Under the pieces are notes generated by a model. That model was not told where the DNA came from. It did no database searches and was given only the letters and a program-made list of their open reading frames with translations. DNA of 49,425 nt, from positions 1-49,425 of the forward strand of contig LWCA01000128.1 in the NCBI GenBank assembly GCA_001642005.1. The letters are read 5' to 3'. A program made the translations under genes and the position numbers. Positions 35,056 to 46,600 of the stretch are shown here, in pieces (position 1 is the first letter of the stretch; each line of letters begins with the position of its first letter). Origin of the DNA: Intoshia linei. Lineage: Eukaryota > Orthonectida > Rhopaluridae.

Positions 35056-38000
35056 ATGTCAAAAAGACCTTTCACAAATTATGTACAACCAGGTTTAACG
35101 CGTGTAAGCTCTCCAAAACATTTTAAATCTAACATTGACCAATTTAAAAGTGTAAGTACATTTTATTTTAAAAAAAATAAACTTTCAGGATTCACCGTGT
35201 AAAACTATAGTTGTCGACAATGTTAAAGATGTAACTGAAAAAAATATACTTGGAGCATTTAAAAAATTTGGAAGAATGGCGTAAATTTGTCGAGTTCAAT
35301 ATTTCATTATATTTAGACGAGTCCTACTTTTGCCACATTTTTTTCGTGCTTTAGTAGAATTTGAAGTAAATTTAAATTTGTTTTAATTGATGTAAAATTT
35401 GTTTAGGAATTGAATTTTGCAATTTCTGCTGTAAATAAATGCAAGGTACGCGAATAACATTAAAATTTAATTATATTTAATTTTTTCTAGGAAGATCCCT
35501 TAAAAGTGTGTACAAACTTTGTAAAAGTTTATTTTTCGCGATATCCAACAATTTCAGAATATATGTAATACTTACCAAATTCGATTAGTGTATTAAGATT
35601 TAGATAATTTTATTTATGTAGATCTAATGAAGGAACCGTAAGTGTGCTTAAAATTGATATTGACAAACCAATTTATCCCATTACTACTGTACGATTTTTT
35701 TATTTTAGTATTTTAAATATTTAGAATGTAATGCGGAAAATTTTGGCACCATATGATACCAATTTAAAAATTATTATAGTTTCAAATTCTCAAGTTTTAG
35801 TAGAGTATGTATTTTTTATATTTTTGTAAATCTTTATTAGATTTTCCTCTGTCGTGGGGGCTAACAATGCAAAACGATATTTAGATGGCGAAGATATTTA
35901 TTCTGGATGTTGTACTCTGCGAATTTCTCGCGCTGAGGTAATATTCACACAAAAGGAAAATAAATCCTAATAATAATACCAAAAACAAACAATTACGAAT
36001 TAAAAAATTTAGTTTTCAAATTTAAACATCAGAGAAAATAGTGAATTGGAATACGCTTATAATTTAAACAGTGGTAACGAAATTAACACAATAATACAAA
36101 ATAAAAAATTAAAATTAATCTAATCAAAAATAAACCAAGAAATGCATAATAGTATTATGAGTGCAACGTTAATTTTTTTATTTAGATTATCACAATGATT
36201 CTTTCATAAATCCACATTTTGGCAGTTCCTCCAATTCAGTAATTGATTATGATTTTTTTATTTATTTTTTTTAGCGTAATATTGTGCAACCTATCCCTAA
36301 TGCCGTTCAGCAATATGATGAAAATGGAATCGAGCCTGGAAATGTGATTATCGTTGTTGGTTTGACTGATAAATTTAATTGCAATAAATTGTTCAATTTA
36401 CTTTGCCAATACGGAAATGTTATTAAGGTTTACATGTAATTTTTTGGATCACATTTATTCCCTAGATAAAAATTTTGAAAACTAGACAACGATCCGCCAT
36501 GATCCAAATGGGAAACCGTGTTGGGTGCGAACGAGCCATTAATTGTTTGAATGGCTGTAGTGTTTTTGGAACTAAACTACAATTTACGTAGATCTATTGT
36601 CAATATAATATATATTTTGTTTAGATTTTCTAAATTGGACTTTTTAGTCTTTCCTCGTCAAAAAGCTCATCCGCTGGCCGATGATACTCCTTCATTTGAG
36701 TCTTTTGCTGGTTCAAAATTGAATAGATTCAGTACACTTGAAGATGCAAAAAGACACGGTAATATTTTTATTTATTATAGTTTATACGCTAGGGTAGAGG
36801 TGTTTAGAGAGGTGATCGTTAAATAGTTTTGGCATAATAGGTTCTGCATACATTTTTTACAATAAAATAAATTTTTTTCTGGCAATGCGTAGATTTCAGG
36901 AGTTGAAATTTTGTATTTATATGAACTGGCATAAGCTGTATCGGAATAATCTTTTTTTTAACTGTTAACGGACTGTTAATTATTTCAAATTTTTTTATTT
37001 TATTACAATTGTTATCAAATATTAATAAATGAATACCAACGTGCTTCTTGACCGTGAAGGCGTCACTTCGTCAGATTGAATTTTTTTTAAAAAGGTTAAT
37101 CTAAGTTTTTGATAGTCAAAATGGACTTTTTTGGGTTTTATATTTATGATAATTTTAAAATCTTTATCAGATTATGTATTTTTTATAATTCTAGGACTCG
37201 TTTGATTCTTAAAAAAAAAAGGATAATTGGGGTTTAGACCTTGAAAGGCTAAATTTTTGAAAATGAAATTTGCGATAAAACATTACACTCACAAATGGGT
37301 ACTTTTAAAACTTTACACCTTTACTTTTTTAAATAAATGGTGAAAAACAAAAAAATAGACATTTATTTTTAACTAAATTAATTTATATAAGTTAGGGTTT
37401 AAAAGTGTAGATCAGAGGTTAGGAAGCATTTACTGTTCCAAGACAGCGCTAACATCCCAAAAAATTTAATAAAATACAGCAGTGCGTCTCATGGGGGTGA
37501 CTGGTCACCCTGTCGTGAAAAATTTTATACCTACCAATTGAACGATAATTGATATCAATATAGAAACGGCATTACACTAACAAAATAAAGCAATTGAGCA
37601 GTGACAAGCACACATAACAAACAAAACATAAGCCAGATTAATTTTAGGTTAAATAACAGCGTGCAAAATGAACGAAATTGTGTATTATTATAAGCCAAAA
37701 TTATACTATACTATTTTAGTCACAAATATTAATTAAAATTAAATCGGTAGGCATAAAATTTTTCACGACGTGTTGATGTTGAAAAATTTTCGACTTACCA
37801 AAAAAAAATTTTTTAAACATAATTCACTCTGAACTGGTTAAAAAAAAACCCTTAAAAATTTTACAGTGATTTATTTTATAAATTTAGTGGGCTTTAATTT
37901 TATTTTAATTTAATATTTGTGACTAAAATAGTATAGTATAATTTTGGCTTATAATAATATACAATTTCGTTCATTTTGCACGCTGTTATTTAACCTAAAA

Positions 38001-39299
38001 TTAATCTGGCTTAAAATACACTGCTCAATTACTTTGTTTTGTTAGTGTAATGTTGTTTTTATATTGATATTGCTAAAATTTTTCACGACAACCCCAAGAG
38101 GTGAATAATTTTATTAGTGGGTGAATACGAAAATTTTATATGATTCGAATGATACATTTTTAGCACATTTTATTCAATTTAGTAAAATTTTACTAACCCT
38201 TAAGGAAAAAATCTTCTTTTATCAATATTTTTTTGAAAAATTCTATTTAACCAAAAATTAATATTTTTAAAATAATTCAAATTGTTCAGAAGTCGCACTT
38301 TTCCCACTTTTGTTGTAGATAATAAGGCGGGGTTCCAATGCTTTTTTCACGGCGAACAATAATACATTATAAAATTTAACTCTGACCATTAAAAGTAAAT
38401 TGCTAGGAAACATTAAAAAAATGTTTAATAAAAACGTAATAAATTGGCTTGCATAATAAATGTTAATAATAATATCAGTAAAAATTATTTCGCAGACCTG
38501 TAAATTTTTTTATGGATCAGCATTGAGAAGACGCTACAACAGTAATATTAATCATTATTAATATAAAAAACTTTATTTGATTGATTTTCTGTCTTTAATG
38601 AATTTACAATGTTGTTTTGTTCATTTTATTTTTTTAGTTCAGTTATACCTCATTTATTCTGGTTTTACGAAATTTATTTTGAAGTTTATTTATAGCTTTT
38701 GAAATTAATTATGAGGAATGTTAACTACCCTGTTTAATATTTACCAAATATTGTTTTCCCGTACCCGTTGCACAGCTCTATGTAATACAAGTATATTAAC
38801 AATAACGATTTTGATTAACCAATTTGTAGTGGGTGTGTATTACTGCAAAAATATATGTTAATAAATATATTATATTTACATGTTTATTATTGATTTAATT
38901 TAGAAATTAATCGCCCAAATAGGACTTTGCACTTTTATAATATTCCTACTTCATTCGACCAAGAAAAAATTAACAAAGTAAAACTAATTTATTTTTCATT
39001 TTAATTTGTAGACGTTTAACGATATGTCCTTAAAAGAACCAAATAAAATACAATTTTACGGAAACAGTGAGTTTATTATATTAATGAATGAATTATAATT
39101 AGGTTCGAAAAGTAAACACGGTTTAATGGAATGGGTTAAATTTGATGATGCTATTGATGCTATTTTGATAGCTCAGCATCACTCTATTTCTGATTCAGGT
39201 AAATTCGATTCATTCATTTTACATTTTTTAGCTAGCAAGTATCCATACATTTTAAAAATGAATTTTGCTTCTTGTCTGATTAGACCTACAAATAGATAA
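35056..39299 (+). CDS. HNRNPL: hnRNP L-type RNA-binding protein, copy 1 (four RRMs)
   Basis: Splicing regulator homologue of hnRNP L/LL and Drosophila smooth, expected to bind CA-rich pre-mRNA in the nucleus. About 17 exons give roughly 465 residues. RRM1: KTIVVDNVKDVTEKNILGAF to RALVEFE. RRM2: KIDIDKPIYPIT, NLKIIIVSNSQVLVEFSS, then GEDIYSGCCTLRI (the family's DIYxGCCTLKI). RRM3: GNVIIVVGLTDKFNCNKLFN to RSAMIQMGN and FGTKLQF. RRM4: RPNRTLHFYNIPTSF, KHGLMEWVKFDDAIDA, ending YPYILKMNFAS before the TAA at 39297-39299. Introns are 30-40 nt (the shortest is 36436-36465, 30 nt). The exception is the intron before RRM4 (about 36762-38903), which holds a dispersed repeat and a fold-back element. The start at 35056 is the first ATG after the kinase polyadenylation signal. 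The human-type Gly-rich N-terminus is absent. Confidence 0.93.
36850..37390 (+). repeat. Dispersed repeat family, copy in hnRNP L copy 1 intron
   Basis: Forward copy with 'ggcaatgcgtagatttc', 'gaactggcataagctgta', 'ccgtgaaggcgtcactt', 'ttctaggactcgtttga' and a terminal 'tttatataagttagg'. Confidence 0.65.
37515..38095. repeat. Long inverted repeat (fold-back element)
   Basis: The left arm (about 37515-37755) contains 'gtcgtgaaaaatttta', 'cattacactaac', 'gccagattaattttaggtta' and 'gtgcaaaatgaacgaaatt'. It is repeated as its reverse complement in the right arm (about 37885-38095), with a spacer of about 130 bp. Arms of about 200 bp are nearly identical over long stretches, so the fold-back is recent relative to its surroundings. 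The outer edges resemble degenerate hAT-type ends. It lies in the last large intron of hnRNP L copy 1. Confidence 0.85.
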
Positions 39300-40350
39300 G
39301 GTGGATTAACTAACGCATTTTAATAAATATTTTGTATTACTTATTATTATTATCTTAATATCTCTTGAAAATCCGACTTAGTAACAAGTAGGGTTGAATT
39401 TTTATCAATTATATTGGATAAACCAATTTCAATATATTTGTAAATATACAGTACATACCCTGTTCTACGCTGCAAATAAAGATTTTCCTAAAAAATATTG
39501 AAAAATAGTTTATTATCTGAATTCTCATTGGTTGATATATCAAAATTAACAACAAATATGAATATTACACGAATTATCTTTATTTTTTGAGTTAAACAGA
39601 GAAAGACGTCGAACAGAGGTGTAACACTTGTAAGACTTACAAATTCAATTAAAAAAATATAACAATGTCCACTTAAAAGTTTTTCTAATCTTAATTTAAT
39701 AGAAACTAAAATTTTTAATAATAAAACGAATACGCATTATACCTAATATAACTTAAATACACTATAAATCAACTATGTATTCCTATTCTAATAATTAAAA
39801 ATATGTAAAACAATATTTAATTGTAATTATTTATCTATTCGAAATTAAATTAGAATAGTCTAGATTCCTGTCTTCCATAATAATATTATAATACAGTGTA
39901 ATCCATAAATTTGTCTTAAAATCCAAAAATATAGATGAATTTATCAATTAAAAAGGATTAACTTCTGATACACATCGAGAATTAGTTCTTTTTTTAAATT
40001 TGAGATATTTCTGGAGCGATCTTTTAAAATATTTAGCTTTGAGAGGATCGCTCAGCTACCTCATTTGTCAAAAGTACGTCCAATCTCGGTTGAGACGTAT
40101 ATTTGCGTTTATAAGAAAAAAAATGCATTTTTTTGCCCTTTTAAGAGACAAATTTAGTTAAACGTACATTTTTGATTGATGTATTATTGATACACATTTA
40201 TTTCATACATCAAACCAAATATTTACAACATTCTTCCAAACTTTATGTTTCTAAAACCCAAAATATATGCCATTAATGCTAAATTAGCGCGAATGTTCTA
40301 TCTGACATTTGACATATTTGATAATTTTAACTTTCTTTCCACTATTTTAT
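39300..40350. other. Intergenic region downstream of hnRNP L copy 1
   Basis: AT-rich DNA with no gene recognised. A short imperfect hairpin (agcgatc...gatcgct) lies at about 40016-40053. Confidence 0.5.
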
Positions 40351-40694
40351 AGGCATTACACAGTTTTTCTCATTCAGCATAGTCATCGTTGTATTAATTT
40401 CCACCTTTTGGCATATCAATTTCTCCTATGTAGAATTTTCCATTCCAAATTAACCATAATACAAATTCATAATTAAAATTTGAACTGCATTAGGACAAAA
40501 AATTTCATCCATATATATTTTTAACAATCTATCTAAAATATGGCGCTGGCAGCCATAATATTGAACATTATAATTTTAACATTTTTATCACTATATTTTT
40601 TCCGTTGTATAGACGTTGCATGTATTATATATAATCATGTAAATATTTTCTGCTACACTATACATTTCGATGGTATCTTTTATAGCACAGAAAA

Positions 40695-41325
40695 TTGTGG
40701 CTGCAGTTCCAATTTTTAAATGAATTAATTAATTTAGATGAACATCAATTGGAATGCTTCTATTTTCTTCGCATTGGACGTATATCACCAATTACTCAAC
40801 TACTTGATTTGACAAATTTTTACATCGACGACCATCAAAATGTAGACTCATTTTTTTATCCGATATTGAATATTTGTATTTGTTATTTAATACTACTTAT
40901 TTATTATCTATTTCAATTATTTAAGACTTAGATTGAGTTTAATTTAAACTCTCAATGAAAAATATGTATAAATTATAGAAATATTATACAAAATAAACTA
41001 TAATATACATGACAAGTTAAAAACTTTAAACCTCGTGCGCAACTCAACCCCACAATTTTTGCAGATTTTAATGCTGACATGATGTTTGTAATTATAATAC
41101 TAGACTGATTTTTACTAAGGCTAAAAGAGATTCCATTATGTAAAACACCCTAGTGAAGATATAACATATCCAGAGTTATCAGAATATCTAAGTTTAACTG
41201 AAAAAATAAAAGTCATGACCTCAAGGATCTCTCCATCGGCTCTAATTGATATTTATACCCTTGAAACAAAATTATCTCAAATAAAAAAAACAAACCAAAA
41301 TATTCCAATACATTCAAAAATCTGA
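40695..41325 (+). CDS. Unrecognised candidate gene, at least two coding-like exons
   Basis: Two stretches look protein-coding but match no family I can name. The first (about 40695-40850) reads LQFQFLNELINLDEHQLE, then CFYFLRIGRISPITQLLDL and FYIDDHQN, where a GTAGAC donor could end it. The second (about 41125-41325) opens FHYVKHPSEDITYPELSEY and continues with EKIKVMTSRISPSALID and IYTLETKLSQIKK, ending at a TGA. A tiny exon between them at about 41056-41078 (after ttttttgcag-like sequence, reading FNADMMF) would be possible. The charged, balanced composition is unlike the surrounding AT-rich noise. Upstream open stretches at 40353-40475 and 40541-40720 may or may not belong. It sits between the two hnRNP L copies. 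Start, end and function are all uncertain. Confidence 0.35.
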
Positions 41326-41469
41326 TAAATTTATATATAAAAAATATTAAATGTAAATAATTTTTTAAATTTCAGTAACTAGAATTAACATTTCATCTAT
41401 TTTATTTTATTGAGCGATATTAAAAAAGTCTAAAAATAACTTCTCTTTACCCCACTTATTTGAATAACT

Positions 41470-42480
41470 ATTTCAATCCTAACCTATATAAATTGCGACG
41501 CGATTTTTGTTTGTGTATGTGTTTGTTCAACTTTATTTAAATAACTATCCGTCTTAGAATTTTTTAAAGACCACATTTCAATTACAGTTTTTTCCGGGAC
41601 GTATAATAAGATATATTTCAACCTCCAAATTTTACATTTTAAGGGTCAAAAACCCCTGTTGTTCCTATTTTGAAAAGCAAACAAGTTGGAGAATTTAAAA
41701 CAATATATACGCTGATGCGAATTTTAAAATCATAAACATTATCATAAATTTAAATTGCTGATGCGGATTTTAAAATCATAAACATTATCATAAATTTAAA
41801 TTTAAAAAAATACACTGATGCGGATTTTAAAATCATAAACATTATCATAAATTTAAATTTAAAAAAATTATATTTTCATTGCTAAAACCACAAATTCCCT
41901 TCCTTTTTTTTGAAAAAATCCCTAGAATTTCAAAAAATTTACAGGTGGTAGAGTTGTATCATGTTAACACACAAGTACAGTTGTATCCTGTTAACACACA
42001 TAAAAAATTTCAATCCGAATAAGTGACGACCTTCACAGTCAAAAAAGCATTTAATTCATATATTTTTTTCTGAAATATTTTATTAAAACAAAAAATGTGA
42101 ATAATTTACAGGTCCGAAAATTAAAAAAAAAAATTATTCTGATAGAACTTATTCCAGTTGATATAAATTGTTCGAAAATTTAAAAAAATAATTATTCTGA
42201 TAGAGCTTATTCCAGTTGATATAAATACAAAATTTCAACCCCAAGAAATCAACCATTCATAGTGAAAAATAATTTTTAATATATTATCAACCAATATTTT
42301 TCAAATATTTTGATTTAAAATTAAAAATGTAAATATTGATCCTACAATTTCAAAAAAAATGTGTATTGTACGTCTACACATTTCCAATTATAATAAAAAT
42401 CTATATAATTCATTCCTTCGGTATTTTTTTCATTGCTACGCAATTTTTAAATTTTTATTTTCCAAACATTTTTTATAAAC
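41470..42480 (-). repeat. Dispersed repeat family, longest copy
   Basis: This reverse-orientation copy spans both halves seen separately elsewhere: the part matching 30405-31000 (including a tandem array) and the part matching 2815-3200 ('gcttattccagttgatat', 'caaccaatatttttcaaat', 'gatcctacaatttc'). It is the best single representative of the family in the window. A segment of about 50 bp ('attattctgatagaactt' through 'ccagttgatataaat') is duplicated at about 42120-42170 and 42180-42230. Confidence 0.75.
41711..41870. repeat. Tandem array of three units, second occurrence
   Basis: Units starting at about 41711, 41757 and 41814 share 'ctgatgcggattttaaaat' plus 'cataaacattatcataaat'. Unit lengths and AT tails follow the same pattern as the array at 30647-30803. 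The two repeat copies therefore descend from one source that already carried the array. Confidence 0.8.
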
Positions 42481-42754
42481 TTTAAATTTTAATACTACAG
42501 CAACGAATTTATAAAATTAAATTTATATTAACTGAAACGTTATGTTTTTTATTGATAATTTTTACAAATTTAACATAAAATGGTAAAAAAAAAAGTAACA
42601 TTTACAAGAAAAAAGGCCAAAAGTATGGTAAAATTTTTAACATCAATCATTTTTATATTACAATCCTTTGCAATAATGGTAAAATTCGACTAAAGATTCA
42701 TATAATTATTTATACACAATTTGTATTTTTAAGTATTTATTAAATTAATACTGA

Positions 42755-42781
42755 ATATATGTCATCAGTGATGACATATAT
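42755..42781. repeat. Perfect 27-bp palindrome
   Basis: Arms ATATATGTCATCA and TGATGACATATAT are exact reverse complements with a single G between them, followed directly by TGATGATGAT. It lies in non-coding DNA between the hnRNP L genes, and no function can be assigned. Confidence 0.7.
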
Positions 42782-42837
42782 GATGATGATAACTCATCAC
42801 ATTGAAAATGACAAAATATGTTTTTATAATTTTATTT

Positions 42838-43110
42838 TTTTTGGAATTTATGACAATTTTTAGGATTGAACTGTTTTTACTTTATTTTTAATATGATACA
42901 CACATTCTGTCTAATAAATTAAAAAAATGGGATAATAATTGTTTATAAATTTTTTACGCAAATGTTAACAAAAAAAAGGATTGATAATAGTTAATAGTAG
43001 AATTTTTAAGTTAGATTTTCAACGTGAAATTTTTTTGGTTTAATAAAAAGAGTGCCCTCGGCAGAGCTAGGTGCTGTTTGTACGTAGTATAAAACTGTCA
43101 AGCTAGTTCA
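42838..43110 (+). repeat. Repeat unit ending in conserved 40-bp motif, copy 3
   Basis: From 'taggattgaactgttttt' and 'attctgtctaataaatt' to 'gttagattttcaacgtgaa', it ends with the core motif at 43051-43092: GTGCCCTCGGCAGAGCTAGG then TGCTGTTTGTACGTAGTA. The same unit occurs, part of it in inverted duplicate, at about 48299-48850. Confidence 0.7.
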
Positions 43111-43189
43111 TTATAAACATTCATATGTATTTACAATCTCCAATAAAGAAATATATCTATTCATAACTATATTTAATAATTTTAATTTT

Positions 43190-43300
43190 TAAAATAATTC
43201 CGTTAAATACGACGTTTCTATAGAAAAACATCCTGTTTAGCGGAATTCCTAAATTTTTGAGTTCCAAAAATTCCGTTAAATAGGACTTAGACTGTACTAT
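43190..43300. mobile_element. Pogo/Tigger-like terminal fragment
   Basis: The reverse complement of the right edge reads CAGTCTAAGTCCTATTTAAC then GGAATTTTTGG, followed inward by a second 'gaattccgctaaac' type block. This resembles ends of Tigger/pogo DNA elements. No transposase remains. hAT-like termini follow at about 43306-43330 (CAGTGGTGGGCAAACTACAA) and about 43387-43410 (CAGTGATTCTTAACCTGGGC). Confidence 0.4.
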
Positions 43301-43602
43301 AAACCAGTGGTGGGCAAACTACAACCCGCGAGATCATGGTTCATACTTATGTTTACATTCAAATTTTGAAATTGATTGTTTACATCAGTGATTCTTAACC
43401 TGGGCGGTAGGACCCCCTTGGGGTGTATTTATACTCACATAGCAGTTTAAATATAAACACTAGCTTAATTTTTCCTACCTCAACAAAAAACTCCAAAATT
43501 TCTACTTTTTGAATCACCCTACTATACATACATTTATTTACAATTTACATTTAATTGTTAAAAACCAATACATTAATGTATACTTTAGTGAACATAAAGT
43601 CT

Positions 43603-46600
43603 TTACGACCGAATAGTAGTGCTTGCAAATGATAACTTTAACGTGGATGAATTTTGGAGAGCTAAATAAAAAATTAAACTTTAATAAAATAGGAATTAAT
43701 GGAAATTACCTTCATCGACAAACCGGTAATGCTGAATTCCCATAATAGCAGAAATAGCGTCATCTAAATTATCCCATTCCATTAAGCCGCTTTTACTTAT
43801 TGCAGCTAATTGAAATTTATTAATAAATATGATAAACAATGTTTATTAAACATACCTCTTCGTAGACATAATATTTCATCTGGCTCCTTTAATGATAATT
43901 TTTTAAACACCTAGAAAATTAATATTAAAATTTAAAGTAAGAGTACTTGGTTTATTTTATCCGATTTGAATGAAATAGGCACATGGGAAAAGAACAAGGT
44001 CCTTTTAGGGGCATAAAAACCTAAATACATAAATAATGAAAATGTAAATATATACATTCTAGCAGATAATTTTGTGGTTGAATATTTTGGTCGTGTTTTA
44101 AATTTACTATAATAATTTGAATAGGAAATTTAAAAAATAAACGCTCATCGAATGCAGGCCGTTACATGTTTTAATTTTAAAATAAAATTAGTGATAATGA
44201 CTGTAGTGCTGACAGTGGGTAAAAATTTTCCATATTAATTTTGAGAAAAATTATTTCCAAAAAGCATCAAAATATTAAATTAATTTACATTTAATTGTTA
44301 GTTTAGATTTTTTATCGATAAAATTAATCATTAGTTTGCATGCTGGCCCTCTATACAGCATATACATTCCTGGGTTACAAAAATATAATTACTCACAGGC
44401 TATCTAAACTAACATTTACAAGTAATAATTTATTATACTAGTAATTGAGATCAATCCTAATAATTTCAAATGGTAACCACATAGAAATCATCAATAGTAT
44501 TAGGCATGTTATAACAGAAACAAATAATGCGAAAATAAATAAAATTACGGGGACTATAATTTAATTCTATATTTATACTAAGCTTTAATTTAAGGTCATA
44601 TTGATCATAGTTTTATTGGGTAATCCGTTACTTTTTTAGAAAATATTTCTAATCAGTAAATTAGGGCAGAGGCGGCTCCACACTTTGTTAACGGCGGACT
44701 GGTAATAATTATAAAATTCATGCGAAATTACTATTCAACGTTAAAAAAAATTTTCCGACCAGCATTTGGGAAACGCTACATTAGTGTCTTAAATACAATG
44801 TCGACAGCATATCTTTATACCAGTATTACCGTACAGATGCTTATATTCATTTAAATGAGTGGTTCCAAGTTGGGGTCCCTGAGCCATTTGGGTTCAAAAG
44901 ATATTCAAATAAAATATACAAAAAATATTGATATCATCGCTAATATTAATAATTATTAATAGTAGTACTAATATTTGTTTATATTATAAATTTTAGGGTG
45001 TCAGACTCAATTTGCTTGGAATGCCAAATGTGAAAAAAATTATTACGCAAACCGCACAAGAAAAATCTTTAATCAAAACTATATTAAAGCTAACAATTTT
45101 AATAAAATGCAATAATTGTACAAATAATGTTAAAATTGAACCTATTATACCCAGACTTTTGTAAATCAAAAATAAGTCCTAGCAATCTCTCATAAGGTTT
45201 GGACTTTACAGTTTATATCTGAGACGCAAAACAGTTGAATAACATGAAAAAATTTAATACAGTAGACTCTGGAAAAGTGGTCACTTTTCGAGCGTCTAAT
45301 GTAACAAGTATTTGTCAGTGTACGATAAAACTGCCCACAGATGTGCCATAGTAAAGTTCAAAATTGTCCAAGATTGTGCCGTAATATTTTCAAATTCTGT
45401 GGCTCTAATTATCATGCTTAATAATATTACTATGAAATTTTGTTTTCTTAAATTTATTGAATGTAGTGGGTGCATATTCTGCAGATGAAAGAGTGCCATC
45501 GGCAAGTGATTGGGAATCATTAGAATGAAAGATTAAAAATGACAATTTGGAAAAACTAAAAGAACTATATAAAAGAAATACTGAAAATCAACATACGATA
45601 ATTCGAGTTTACTGCCATAAATACAAACACCATTCAAAAGCATAATTGTTCTTTTGCACTCAGAACGGTGTCTCATTTGAACCATACCACAATTTCGTCT
45701 GTTCAAAATTTTTATCTAGACAATTAACAACTGGGACAATTACAATTAAACCTTTACAATATTCCCGTATTGGCACATTAAATTGAACAATTTAGTGCAA
45801 TTAAATGCATTAGCCAAGCCCATAATCGCAAGGACACAACCAGATATGATACCGATATTCTTATACCCGGTAGGAGTATTAGGAATATGTACATTTTTAG
45901 TCCTCTAAATAATATTATAACTAATAAGGTAATAAAGTACCTTTGGATTAATTTCCCTAAAGGAAGATCCTTTTTGATAATCTAAGAAAGAAAATTTACT
46001 TGCCATTATGATGCTTAAAAATTTAAATTTAATTTATTTGTCAGCATTGTAAAAAATTTTCAGCTTTGGAAGCACTATTTCATCAGAGTACACTAATAAC
46101 ATAATACCTAGAACGAGTTTGAATGTTAATTTTCTCAGTGTCGACTGTATTATCATCTTTTTTTTCGATGATTCATTAATTAGTTAATTTAAATGTATTT
46201 CTTTTATTATTATTTACCAGTGTCCATCATATAATCGTATTCCGTTTCGGTATTTTCTCTGATGTATAATTGTGAAAACTATTAAAAATATAATATTATC
46301 CACTATCATTTAGTTATTTATTAGAAAGCTTTATTTTTATTTTTTGCCAATATTACCTCAGCGTAAGAAGTTCGTATAGTACAACATTCTAAATAAATAT
46401 CTGCGTCATTTAAATTTTTTTTTGCATCATTAGCTAGCGATATAGAGGAAAATCTAGTAACTAATTACCATATGAATTTGATAAAAAAACTCTACTAAAA
46501 TTTTAGATTTTGAAACAATAATGATTCTTAATCGAGAATCATACGGCTTTAAAATTTTTTTCATTACATTCTAAACATTTATACTAAAATCAAAAAGTGT

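Noticed and set aside
45470..45500. 'gagtgccatcggcaag' looks like a fifth copy of the conserved 40-bp motif.
   Set aside because: In reverse complement it is part of an hnRNP L copy 2 exon (SLADGTLSS) that aligns with LADDTPSFE in copy 1. The similarity covers only about 14 bases.
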